Positions 1-5,996 of a stretch of 6,660 bases of DNA are shown piece after piece. This stretch comes from Candidatus Methanoprimaticola hominis. GTDB taxonomy: Archaea; Thermoplasmatota; Thermoplasmata; Methanomassiliicoccales; Methanomethylophilaceae. Under the pieces are notes generated by a model. It was not told the DNA's origin. It worked only from the letters and a program-made list of their open reading frames with translations, and ran no database searches. Made by a program: the position numbers and the translations under genes. Position 1 is the first letter of the stretch, and the number at the start of each line of letters is the position of its first letter. The DNA lies in NCBI GenBank assembly GCA_006954465.1, contig LVVU01000063.1, positions 3,046 to 9,705 on the forward strand, written 5' to 3'.

Positions 1-246
1 GATCGCGTCGGGGGACTCCTTGAGAAGGAAGTTCCTCGAGACTATCTCCTCGGGGGAGTAGGGCGACAGCGAGTATATTCCCGGGAGATCCACGACCTCG
101 ATGTCGTGGCCGCGGACCTTACCCGTCTTCTTGTCTATCGTGACTCCGGGCCAGTTCCCTACACGCTGGTTCGCACCCGTCAACTTGTTGAACAGGGTGG
201 TCTTCCCGCAGTTGGGGTTACCGGCCAATGCGATTGTGATGCTCAT
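1..246 (-). CDS. feoB: Ferrous iron transport protein B, N-terminal part (runs off the left edge)
   Basis: This is the first 82 codons of FeoB, the inner-membrane GTP-dependent Fe(II) transporter; only the cytosolic G domain is in the window. The start MSITIALAGNPNCGKT carries the G1/P-loop GNPNCGKT at residues 9-16. The FeoB-specific G2 region NWPGVT follows at 31-36 with Thr36, then G3 DLPG at 53-56. The G4/G5 motifs, the GDI region and the membrane segments lie beyond position 1. The ATG at 244-246 is supported by an AAAGGAG ribosome binding site 8 nt upstream and by the family's usual start just before the P-loop. It is the last visible gene of a feoA-feoA-feoB operon, 45 bp after the preceding stop. 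The identification is secure; whether the rest of the gene is intact cannot be seen. Confidence 0.95.
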   Translation of the reverse strand, partial: MSITIALAGNPNCGKTTLFNKLTGANQRVGNWPGVTIDKKTGKVRGHDIEVVDLPGIYSLSPYSPEEIVSRNFLLKESPDAI

Positions 247-254
247 TGTATCGG

Positions 255-261
255 CTCCTTT
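255..261 (-). promoter_or_regulatory. Ribosome binding site of feoB
   Basis: The minus strand reads AAAGGAG followed by an 8-nt spacer and the feoB ATG. It is the clearest Shine-Dalgarno sequence in the window and fixes the feoB start. It begins two bases after an intercistronic hairpin. Confidence 0.75.
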
Positions 262-263
262 CC

Positions 264-284
264 CGCCCGTGCATTCCACGGGCG
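264..284 (-). promoter_or_regulatory. Intercistronic hairpin between feoA and feoB
   Basis: Perfect 8-bp GC-rich stem: CGCCCGTG (264-271) pairs with CACGGGCG (277-284) around a 5-nt loop. It lies between the feoA stop and the feoB ribosome binding site and fills nearly half of the 45-bp gap. There is no T-run after it, so it is not an obvious terminator. It may mark RNA processing, partial attenuation or control of the feoA to feoB ratio. The pairing is seen; the function is inferred. Confidence 0.55.
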
Positions 285-291
285 ATCGGGA

Positions 292-513
292 TCAGGCGAT
301 CTCGATGTTTTCCGCGTCGCCCTTTCTGAGGCTGAGCTCGTATCCTCTGACGGTGATCTCCACCGGGTCTCCGAGGGGAGCCACCTTGCGCACATGGATC
401 TGGCATCCCTTCGTGATGCCCCTGTCCATGATGTGCCTCTTCAGCGCGCCTTCGCCGTGAAGCTTCACCACGGTTACGGTGGTTCCGACCTCGGCGTCTC
501 TCAATGTCTTCAT
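292..513 (-). CDS. feoA: FeoA, classical type, SH3-like cytosolic partner of FeoB
   Basis: This 73-residue protein has the usual FeoA length and pattern. MKTLRDAEVGTTVTVVKL is followed by the core GALKRHIMDRGITKG (residues about 22-36), then VAPLGDP (44-50) and VRGYELSLRK (55-64), which are typical of FeoA. FeoA proteins are small SH3-fold cytosolic proteins needed for FeoB-dependent Fe(II) uptake, probably through contact with the FeoB cytosolic domain. The ATG at 511-513 is 4 bp after the stop of the upstream feoA-like gene. No strong ribosome binding site is visible there, so translation is probably coupled. Together with feoB this is a compact iron-uptake operon. Confidence 0.93.
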   Translation of the reverse strand: MKTLRDAEVGTTVTVVKLHGEGALKRHIMDRGITKGCQIHVRKVAPLGDPVEITVRGYELSLRKGDAENIEIA

Positions 514-517
514 GTTA

Positions 518-739
518 TCAGCTCGCGGGGCAGAACAGGATCCTGTTCGCCATGTGGCGGTCGATGGCGATCTTCGAGCCCTTGACGTCGAGGATCATGT
601 TCCCGCCGGATTGGCACACCGCCTTCACTTCGGCGCCCGGGGTGAATCCGAGCTCCGCCAGGTACTTCCTGACCTCCTCCTTGCCGGAGATGCTCACTAT
701 GGTGCCGGATTCCCCGACCCTAGCCATCGATACCGGCAA
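518..739 (-). CDS. feoA: Second FeoA-family protein, first gene of the feo operon
   Basis: This is a second FeoA-like SH3-fold protein, clearly diverged from the downstream copy. It contains GKEEVRKYLAELGFTPGAEV, then QSGGNMILDVKGSKIAI and a C-terminal HMANRIL, the pattern of the FeoA subtype often written MPLSMAxxGE...MARRIMV. The start is uncertain. A TTG at 737-739 gives a protein beginning (M)PVSMARVGESG, 73 residues, which best fits that subtype. The ATG at 725-727 gives 69 residues. The frame is open to an ATG at 821-823 (101 residues), but the extra Ser/Pro/Cys-rich segment does not look like FeoA and overlaps a predicted RNA hairpin. None of the starts has a good ribosome binding site. 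The stop is 4 bp before the next feoA. Its promoter carries iron-box-like operators. Family assignment is firm; the start is not. Confidence 0.88.
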   Translation of the reverse strand: MPVSMARVGESGTIVSISGKEEVRKYLAELGFTPGAEVKAVCQSGGNMILDVKGSKIAIDRHMANRILFCPAS

Positions 740-783
740 TCCGGAGGATTGTGGCAAGGGGGAACCCCGGCGACTGCTGCATT

Positions 784-804
784 GCGCACCATCCGATGAT
801 GCGC
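784..804 (-). promoter_or_regulatory. Leader hairpin upstream of the first feoA
   Basis: On the minus strand GCGCATCA and TGGTGCGC pair around UCGGA, which can close by one further U-A pair to leave a 3-nt loop. One pair is U-G in the minus-strand RNA but becomes an A-C mismatch in the plus-strand RNA, so the structure favours the feo transcript. It lies between the promoter and the family-supported feoA start, in what would be a leader of about 85 nt. Function unknown. Confidence 0.4.
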
Positions 805-828
805 AGGGCCTAGCTGTGTCCATGTTTT

Positions 829-842
829 TTCGGAAGTCCTAA
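829..842 (-). promoter_or_regulatory. Putative iron-regulator (DtxR/IdeR-type) box, proximal
   Basis: The minus strand reads TTAGGACTTCCGAA, matching a TTAGGnnnnCCTAA palindrome at 9 of 10 fixed positions. It lies just downstream of the TATA-like box, near the expected transcription start of the feo operon. A repressor bound here would block initiation. It is 27 bp centre to centre from a second similar box. That DtxR-family metalloregulators use TTAGG-type palindromes is family knowledge; use in this organism is inferred. Confidence 0.5.
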
Positions 843-844
843 AT

Positions 845-855
845 GTATTTAATAA
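845..855 (-). promoter_or_regulatory. TATA-like promoter element of the feo operon
   Basis: The minus strand reads TTATTAAATAC in an AT-rich block between the two TTAGG-type boxes. An archaeal start about 26 bp from its centre falls near 823, at the outermost ATG of the first feoA frame. This permits either a leaderless 101-residue product or a leader of roughly 85 nt to the family-supported start. Confidence 0.5.
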
Positions 856-869
856 TTAGCTATGCCTAA
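856..869 (-). promoter_or_regulatory. Putative iron-regulator (DtxR/IdeR-type) box, distal
   Basis: The minus strand reads TTAGGCATAGCTAA. It matches TTAGGnnnnCCTAA at 9 of 10 fixed positions, and its TTAGG and GCTAA ends are identical to the first 14 bases of the actinobacterial IdeR consensus TTAGGTTAGGCTAACCTAA. It abuts the TATA-like box on its upstream side, where it would cover the TFB recognition region. With the proximal box it brackets the feo promoter. Confidence 0.5.
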
Positions 870-884
870 ATAAATTCAGGGGCT

Positions 885-891
885 GTTTAAA
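885..891 (+). promoter_or_regulatory. Weak TATA-like element, possible promoter of the 1038 gene
   Basis: TTTAAAT stands out in the divergent intergenic region (824-1037). It would place a start near 914 and leave a leader of over 100 nt before the ATG at 1038. A second weak candidate, CATAAAG near 970-976, would give a shorter leader. Neither is convincing. This region has no other gene; its left half is the feo control region. Confidence 0.2.
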
Positions 892-1037
892 TCTCTATAG
901 TCTATCTTAAAAGAAGAAGGACAATGGAAACGATCGTAGGCTGATGCATGGCATGTGGCACAGATCGAGCATAAAGACTGAAGTGTTTGTTCGGGAGCAT
1001 CTTATCGCTGGTATGGTCCAAGTCATAGGATCCCGTC

Positions 1038-2726
1038 ATGTCTGACTCGGAAGCAGAAAGAGCTTATGAGCAGTATTGTCATACGACCATCGTGAGGAAA
1101 ATTAACACAGGGGGGTTGTCGTTCGCAGAGTTGCGTGATGAGGACAGATACTATGTCGACAAGACTCTGCTCATCAAGGACATCCTCGATGTGAACTCAA
1201 ACATCCACCTCTACGTACGTCCTCGTCGTTTCGGAAAGACCACCAATCTATCCATGTTGGATGCGTTCTTCAACATGAAGTACGAGAGCAATACATGGTT
1301 CGACGATCTGGCCATAGCCGATTACCATCAATTCGATTCGTATAAGAACGGATATCCGGTCATCAGTATCGATCTCAAGATATCCAGATCGGACGCCTTC
1401 GACGAGTTCATCATGGGCATCCGTGCCGCTGTTCTCGAATCCTACAGGGATCACGACTACCTGTTCTCTTCAGACTCGGGTGTAGCGGATGAGACGAGAT
1501 ATGTGTTCGAGACCCTCAAGACCTTCAGCACGCCTGAAGTGCCTTTGAAGATCTCCATCCGGCTTCTGTCGAGGGCCTTGAGGGATTATCATGGAAGGGG
1601 TGTGATAATCCTCATCGACGAGTACGATCGTGCAGTCTCGGATACCTTCGGAAGCGAATCACACAGGCCCATGATGGATTTCCTCGGGGAGTTCCTGGGT
1701 GCATCTCTGAAGAGCAACGACAGTCTTCAGATGGCCTACGTCACCGGCGTCATGCAGATCGCCAAGGAGAGCATATTCTCCGGCTTGAACAACATGAAGG
1801 TCAACAATGTCTTCTCGGATGTATCGGACGAACGGTTCGGTTTCACTGAATCCGAGGTCAAGGAGCTATTGGATTACTACGGACATCCGGAGAAGTTCGG
1901 CGAGGCCAAGGAATGGTACGACGGATACAGATTCGGGAATGCCGAGGTGTACAATCCGTTCAGCATCATGAACTACGTCCAGGAGGCGTTCGTCCCGCAG
2001 CAGTTCTGGGTCAATTCAGGGAGCGACGTCGCTATCAGATGGCTTCTGGAGAGGACAGATACGATCCGGTTCTCGGAGATCCTGTCCCTCGTGGAGGGGG
2101 AGTCGATAGTAACGAGGCTCAGGCCCGCACTGACCTATTCCAGGCTCGGACCCAACGACAGTCTGTATAGTCTCATGGTGATGTCCGGATATCTGAAAGC
2201 GGTCCCGGCAGGCGACGGCATGTACTCGGTATCCATTCCGAACAAGGAGATCCTCAAGTTGATCGTGGATGTGGCGGAGGATATGTGCCCGATCGACAGT
2301 TCGAAGTTCACGGAGTTCGTCCGTTCGGTCATCGACGGGGATGCCGACCGGATGACCAGGCACCTCAAGGACATCCTCTCGGTCGGAAGCTATTATAACC
2401 TGACTACGGAGCTCCATTACGAAGCGGTCATCATGACGATACTGTACGGGGTGATTCCGCAGTACGACGTCAGATCCGAATGCGAAGAGGGGAACGGAAG
2501 GGTGGACATAATGATGAGGCCCAGGCGCGAAGGCACGATCCCCATATTCCTGGAACTCAAGAAGGCCGATTCCGAGGATGATCTGGAGAGGGAATCCGAG
2601 GCCGCCGTTCGGCAGATCCATGACAGGAGGTACTACATGAACATGCACGGGAAGGTCATCCTCATCGGGCTCGCATTCTGGGGGAAAATTCCAAGGGCGA
2701 CCGTGGAGACCATCGTCCTGCCGTGA
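1038..2726 (+). CDS. AAA-like P-loop ATPase fused to a PD-(D/E)XK nuclease-like domain (AAA-ATPase_like / DUF1703 type)
   Basis: 562 residues, the usual length for this family. The N-terminal part has the family lead-in FAELRDEDRYYVDKT (29-43). A Walker A of the family's unusual form, RPRRFGKTT, lies at 61-69 with Lys67. Walker B, VIILIDEYD, lies at 189-197 with Asp194/Glu195. Middle hallmarks are EWYDGYRFG (292-300), VYNPFSIMNY (304-313) and FWVNSGS (323-329). The C-terminus has GRVDIMM (487-493, Asp490) and IFLELKK (503-509, Glu506/Lys508), the PD-(D/E)XK catalytic signature, so the nuclease residues appear intact. No signal peptide or membrane segment is evident. The ATG is preceded by AGGA 7 nt upstream. 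The gene is monocistronic and diverges from feo. Such genes are multi-copy in many gut bacteria and methanogens; the cellular role is not established. Family assignment is firm, nuclease activity is inferred. Confidence 0.9.
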   Translation: MSDSEAERAYEQYCHTTIVRKINTGGLSFAELRDEDRYYVDKTLLIKDILDVNSNIHLYVRPRRFGKTTNLSMLDAFFNMKYESNTWFDDLAIADYHQFDSYKNGYPVISIDLKISRSDAFDEFIMGIRAAVLESYRDHDYLFSSDSGVADETRYVFETLKTFSTPEVPLKISIRLLSRALRDYHGRGVIILIDEYDRAVSDTFGSESHRPMMDFLGEFLGASLKSNDSLQMAYVTGVMQIAKESIFSGLNNMKVNNVFSDVSDERFGFTESEVKELLDYYGHPEKFGEAKEWYDGYRFGNAEVYNPFSIMNYVQEAFVPQQFWVNSGSDVAIRWLLERTDTIRFSEILSLVEGESIVTRLRPALTYSRLGPNDSLYSLMVMSGYLKAVPAGDGMYSVSIPNKEILKLIVDVAEDMCPIDSSKFTEFVRSVIDGDADRMTRHLKDILSVGSYYNLTTELHYEAVIMTILYGVIPQYDVRSECEEGNGRVDIMMRPRREGTIPIFLELKKADSEDDLERESEAAVRQIHDRRYYMNMHGKVILIGLAFWGKIPRATVETIVLP

Positions 2727-2742
2727 CGTGCGATACAGGGTG

Positions 2743-2801
2743 CTGAGGCATCCGGAAGGTCGCAAAGGCCATCATCATGTCATCCCAGGCCCCTGCCTCA
2801 G
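2743..2801 (+). repeat. Inverted repeat downstream of the 1038 gene, possible transcript end
   Basis: CTGAGGCA (2743-2750) and TGCCTCAG (2794-2801) are perfect 8-bp inverted arms 43 bp apart. The right arm also takes part in a tighter alternative hairpin, CCCTG-CCT-CAGGG (2791-2803). They lie between the ATPase stop and the ligase promoter. No T-run follows, so a terminator role is only a guess. Confidence 0.25.
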
Positions 2802-2820
2802 GGACCGGAGGGCGCGAACG

Positions 2821-2828
2821 TTTTAATG
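2821..2828 (+). promoter_or_regulatory. TATA-like promoter element of fhs
   Basis: TTTTAATG preceded by GAACG forms a plausible TATA/BRE pair. Its centre is about 26 bp upstream of the ATG at 2850, predicting a leaderless transcript. This argues that the in-frame ATG at 2826 is promoter sequence, not the start codon. Confidence 0.5.
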
Positions 2829-2849
2829 TCGCATCAGGTACGCTTCCTC

Positions 2850-4523
2850 ATGGATGATATCGAAATCGCCCAGTCAGCCAAGATGAGGAACATCAGGGAC
2901 GTGGCCGCAACCGTCGGCCTCACCGATGACGACATCGAGCCCTACGGCAAATACATCGCCAAGGTCCCCCTCGACAGGCTGGACAAGGTGTGCGGAGACA
3001 GGACGGGGAAGCTCGTCGTGGTCTCAGCGATAACCCCCACCCCCGCAGGCGAAGGGAAGACCGTCACCACGATCGGTCTGATCCAGGGCCTCGGGAAGCT
3101 CGGGAAGAAGGTCGTCGGAGCCCTCAGGGAGCCGTCCATCGGACCCACCTTCGGTATCAAGGGCGGAGCCACCGGCGGAGGATACTCCCAGGTGTACCCC
3201 ATGTGGGATATCGACCTCCATTTCACCGGCGACATCCACGCGGTCACAGCGGCGCACAACCTGCTGTCCGCCATAATCGACAACGAGCTCGTGAGGGACA
3301 ACCCCCACAACATCGACCCCACCAAGATCGTCCTCAAGAAGGCCATGGACATGAACGTCCGCGAGCTGAGGAACATCGTCACCGGTCTCGGGAAGGACAG
3401 GATCCTCGGAGGGGTCCCCCACGAGGGAGGATTCCTCATCACCTCCGCTTCCGAGATCTCCGCCATCCTGGCGCTGTCCACCGACCGCGCGGACCTCAGG
3501 AGGAGGCTGGAGAGGATGGTCGTCGCCTACACCTACGACGGGAAGCCGGTGACCGTGAAGGACCTGGGATGCGTCGGAAGCATGATGGTCATGCTGAAGG
3601 ACGCTCTGAACCCCAACCTGGTCCAGACCTTCGAGGGGCAGCCCGTCTTCGTCCACGGGTTCCCGTTCGCCAACATCGCCCACGGGACCAACAGCATCGT
3701 CGCCACCAAGGCGGCGCTGAGGCTCGGGGACTACGTCATCACCGAAGCCGGATTCGCGTCCGATCTGGGCGGGGAGAAGTTCATGGACATCGTCTGCAGG
3801 GAGTCCGGGCTCAGGCCCGATTGCGTCGTGATCGTCGCGTCCATCAGGGCGCTCATGACCCACGGCGGAGCGCTGCTCGACGATCCTGCGACGATGACCG
3901 ATGACGCTCTGAAGGCGGGGCTTTGCAACCTGGACAAGCACGTCGAGAACATGTCCTCCTACGGACTCCCCGTGGTCGTGGCGGTGAACCGCTTCGCCCA
4001 CGACACCGAGGCGGAGATGAACATCATCAAGGACCACTGCAAGGAGTTGGGCGTCAGGTGCGCCTTCTCCGAGGCATTCTCCAAGGGAGGAGAGGGAGCC
4101 CTTGAGCTCGCTAACGCGGTCATCGAGACGCTGGACGAGGGGAAGAAGGATTTCCACTTCCTGTACGACGTCGAAGCGCCGATCAAGCAGAAGATCGAGG
4201 CCGTCGCCACCAGGATCTACGGAGCCGGCGCCGTCACGTACTCCAAGGAGGCCGAGAAGGCCATCGCCCAGATGGAGGCGGACGGATACGGGAAGCTGCC
4301 CGTGTGCATCGCGAAGACGCAGGCCTCGCTCACGGACGATTCGAAGGTCAAGGGTGCCCCGAGGGGATGGACCCTCAGCGTCAGGGAGGTCATGCTCTCC
4401 GCCGGAGCGGGATTCGTCGTCCCCGTGTGCGGGACCCTGACCCTCATGCCCGGTCTCCCTAAGGTCCCCGCCGCGATGAGGATGGACCTCACCGACGACG
4501 GAAGGATCGTCGGACTGAAGTGA
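2850..4523 (+). CDS. fhs: Formate-tetrahydrofolate ligase (10-formyl-THF synthetase)
   Basis: The enzyme joins formate to tetrahydrofolate with ATP, giving 10-formyl-THF for purine and other one-carbon biosynthesis, in the cytosol. The product is 557 residues, the normal family length. It opens MDDIEIAQSAKM, the usual family N-terminus (DIEIAQ). The P-loop TPAGEGKT is at 64-71. Signature 1, FGIKGGATGGGYSQV, is at 101-115; LHFTGDIHAVTAAHNLL follows at 123-139. Signature 2, VHGFPFANIAHG, is at 268-279. The segment NRFAHDTEAE is at 380-389. An in-frame ATG at 2826 would add 8 residues. GGAGGG lies 13 nt before that ATG, but the family N-terminus and the TATA spacing favour 2850. The signatures carry some changes from the common bacterial form (Ala to Thr in signature 1, Gly to Phe in signature 2, MWDID instead of MEDIN). 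Codons are strongly C/G-ending, unlike the flanking ATPase genes, which suggests a core, well-expressed gene. No folate partner genes lie beside it. Confidence 0.96.
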   Translation: MDDIEIAQSAKMRNIRDVAATVGLTDDDIEPYGKYIAKVPLDRLDKVCGDRTGKLVVVSAITPTPAGEGKTVTTIGLIQGLGKLGKKVVGALREPSIGPTFGIKGGATGGGYSQVYPMWDIDLHFTGDIHAVTAAHNLLSAIIDNELVRDNPHNIDPTKIVLKKAMDMNVRELRNIVTGLGKDRILGGVPHEGGFLITSASEISAILALSTDRADLRRRLERMVVAYTYDGKPVTVKDLGCVGSMMVMLKDALNPNLVQTFEGQPVFVHGFPFANIAHGTNSIVATKAALRLGDYVITEAGFASDLGGEKFMDIVCRESGLRPDCVVIVASIRALMTHGGALLDDPATMTDDALKAGLCNLDKHVENMSSYGLPVVVAVNRFAHDTEAEMNIIKDHCKELGVRCAFSEAFSKGGEGALELANAVIETLDEGKKDFHFLYDVEAPIKQKIEAVATRIYGAGAVTYSKEAEKAIAQMEADGYGKLPVCIAKTQASLTDDSKVKGAPRGWTLSVREVMLSAGAGFVVPVCGTLTLMPGLPKVPAAMRMDLTDDGRIVGLK

Positions 4524-4532
4524 AACCCTAAC

Positions 4533-4552
4533 GCCGGGGATCCCTCCCCGGC
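4533..4552. terminator. GC-rich hairpin between convergent genes, likely transcript end of fhs
   Basis: GCCGGGGA (4533-4540) and TCCCCGGC (4545-4552) form a perfect 8-bp stem with a TCCC loop, 9 bp after the fhs stop. On the plus strand it is followed by an AT-rich stretch with short T runs (TACTATCATATTATC). It lies in the 98-bp gap between fhs and the convergent ATPase gene, so it could limit read-through from fhs and perhaps both ways. Archaeal termination relies mainly on T-rich tracts, so the role is inferred. Confidence 0.45.
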
Positions 4553-4621
4553 TACTATCATATTATCTATATACGGAGGCGGGCGGCTCCGGGTCGGGAT
4601 CGGCTCCTGAAGGTGATCGGG

Positions 4622-5959
4622 TCAGCCGTGGACAGGCTCTCCATCGTTGAATAGAATAGCACCGCTGTCCTCCATCCCGTCCTTGAAACCGGATACCGAG
4701 AAGAGGCAGTATCTGATGCGATAGTCCTTCAGCTCCTTCACAGCCTCCGCCTTCCGCATCAGGGAGTTCAGTTCGGACATGCCGACCGGTTTGGAATGGT
4801 ACTTGCATTCGCATACGTATGCGATCTGATGCTTCCTATCCAGGGCTATCAGGTCTATCTCCCCGTTGCCCCAATACTTCCCGTATTCCGCTGCGATGCC
4901 TTCACCGCGCAGGTATCTCTTCAGCTCCTCTCTGCAGACATTCTCGAACACGAAGGCCACGTGGGCATCGATGAAATGATCCTTCAGATCCTCCACGGCA
5001 GAGTCGTTCTCCATCCGGATTATGGAGTTCCTGTAGGGATAGACGAAACGGAACCAGAGAGCGAGGAAGTTATCGGATATTACGTACTGGCCGTTCCGGC
5101 TCTTCTCCGGTCTCTTCTCGGTGACGGGTACCGATCTCTCCAGCATCCCTATCTCGATGAGTCTCTTCAGATACGGCAGGATCTCCTCGGACGGGGCCTG
5201 AACGGCACCGGTCAGCTTCTCCATGGTGCGATGCCCTCTGGCTATGGCCTTGAGATAGGTGTTGTAGCTCGACAGATTCCTGAATTCCGATCCGAGGAGG
5301 TACTCTCCTTCGTTGAGAAGAGGGGAGCCCATATCCATGGTCAGTCTGATGATGTCATCGATGGGTTCGTCGTCGCTCATCAGGCTCATATAGTATGGTA
5401 CACCGCCTGTCACAGCGTATCTCTCCACAGACCTCCTGTAATCTTCGGAGACGGTCGTCCTGAAAGGGAAGGGCAGTATCGTCAGATCCAGGGAGTTCCT
5501 TCCGTATAGGGGGCTCTTCAGATCCCCCGTGAGGCTGTTCATGGATGTCAGGGAGGAACCGCAGAGGATGAGCATGACCCCGTTCCTTGATAGGTAGGTA
5601 TCCCATAGTGCTTGCATCTCGATCCTGAGATCCGGATCGGCTTTGACGGCGTACTGGAACTCGTCGATGGCTATGATCCTCTTGCCGGGATGGGTCGATA
5701 CGTAATACTTCAGTGCATCGGACCAGCTGTCGAACGATACGTTGAATCCGTTCGAGACGGCTCTGGACAGGGAGGACAGTATGGATTGTTTGGTCTCGCT
5801 ATCGGTTTCATAATAGAGATGCTCCTTGTCTTTGAGGAACTCCTCGATGAGCCTGCTTTTGCCGACTCTGCGTCTCCCTTTGATGATGACCAGGGAATGG
5901 TCCTTGCGGAATTCGGCATCCAGCAAAGTCATCTCCTTCTCTCTGCCCATGAAGTTCAT
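4622..5959 (-). CDS. Archaeal-type P-loop ATPase with DUF234/PD-(D/E)XK C-terminal domain
   Basis: 445 residues, typical of the archaeal ATPase (PF01637-like) plus DUF234 family. It opens MNFMGREKEMTLL, the usual N-terminal box. Walker A GRRRVGKS is at 28-35 and Walker B IIAIDEF at 95-101 (Asp99/Glu100). A sensor-1-like LILCGSS is at 130-136 and GRNSLDLTILPFPF at 153-166. A winged-helix-like linker spans about 240-280 (LTGAVQAPSEEILPYLKRL), and NFLALWFRFVYPYR marks DUF234 at 297-310. The end carries a PD-(D/E)XK signature: Glu339 (FVFENV), GEIDLIA (366-372, Asp369) and CECKYH (383-388, Glu384/Lys386). Catalytic residues look intact. No membrane segment or signal is seen. The ATG at 5957-5959 lies about 26 bp from the centre of a TATATAAAA box, so the transcript is probably leaderless. 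The role of this STAND-like family is not established; it is common in archaea and often multi-copy. Confidence 0.9.
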   Translation of the reverse strand: MNFMGREKEMTLLDAEFRKDHSLVIIKGRRRVGKSRLIEEFLKDKEHLYYETDSETKQSILSSLSRAVSNGFNVSFDSWSDALKYYVSTHPGKRIIAIDEFQYAVKADPDLRIEMQALWDTYLSRNGVMLILCGSSLTSMNSLTGDLKSPLYGRNSLDLTILPFPFRTTVSEDYRRSVERYAVTGGVPYYMSLMSDDEPIDDIIRLTMDMGSPLLNEGEYLLGSEFRNLSSYNTYLKAIARGHRTMEKLTGAVQAPSEEILPYLKRLIEIGMLERSVPVTEKRPEKSRNGQYVISDNFLALWFRFVYPYRNSIIRMENDSAVEDLKDHFIDAHVAFVFENVCREELKRYLRGEGIAAEYGKYWGNGEIDLIALDRKHQIAYVCECKYHSKPVGMSELNSLMRKAEAVKELKDYRIRYCLFSVSGFKDGMEDSGAILFNDGEPVHG

Positions 5960-5980
5960 GATAAGGGGACCGATTATGGC

Positions 5981-5989
5981 TATATAAAA
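5981..5989 (-). promoter_or_regulatory. TATA box of the 4622-5959 ATPase gene
   Basis: The minus strand reads TTTTATATA, the best TATA box in the window. Its centre is 26 bp from the A of the ATG, predicting a leaderless mRNA. An inverted repeat begins 8 bp upstream of it. Confidence 0.7.
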
Positions 5990-5996
5990 TGTAGTT

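Noticed and set aside
106..585. Open frame of 159 codons on the plus strand across feoB and feoA
   Set aside because: It crosses two well-identified minus-strand genes and the hairpin between them and has no family features.
2016..2765. Open frame of 249 codons antisense to the end of the first ATPase gene
   Set aside because: It overlaps the conserved PD-(D/E)XK region of the real gene and shows no recognisable motif.
2826..2849. Earlier in-frame ATG for fhs at 2826
   Set aside because: It overlaps the TATA-like box, its GGAGGG is 13 nt away, and the added residues are absent from the usual ligase N-terminus, which fits the ATG at 2850.
2990..3904. Open frame of 304 codons in a second plus-strand frame of fhs
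   Set aside because: Arg/His/Gly-rich low-complexity translation, typical of a shifted frame of a GC-rich gene.
3024..4157. Long open frame (377 codons) antisense to fhs
   Set aside because: It lies wholly inside the unmistakable fhs gene, and its composition (Val/Asp/Gly/Leu/His-rich, no domain) is what C/G-ending codons give when read in reverse.
4577..4605. Direct repeat CGGCTCC (two copies) in the gap after the second ATPase gene
   Set aside because: Only 7 bp, GC-rich, two copies; easily due to chance and with no link to any feature.
4796..5509. Open frame of 237 codons antisense to the second ATPase gene
   Set aside because: The minus-strand gene has Walker A, Walker B and nuclease motifs across this span; the antisense translation has none.
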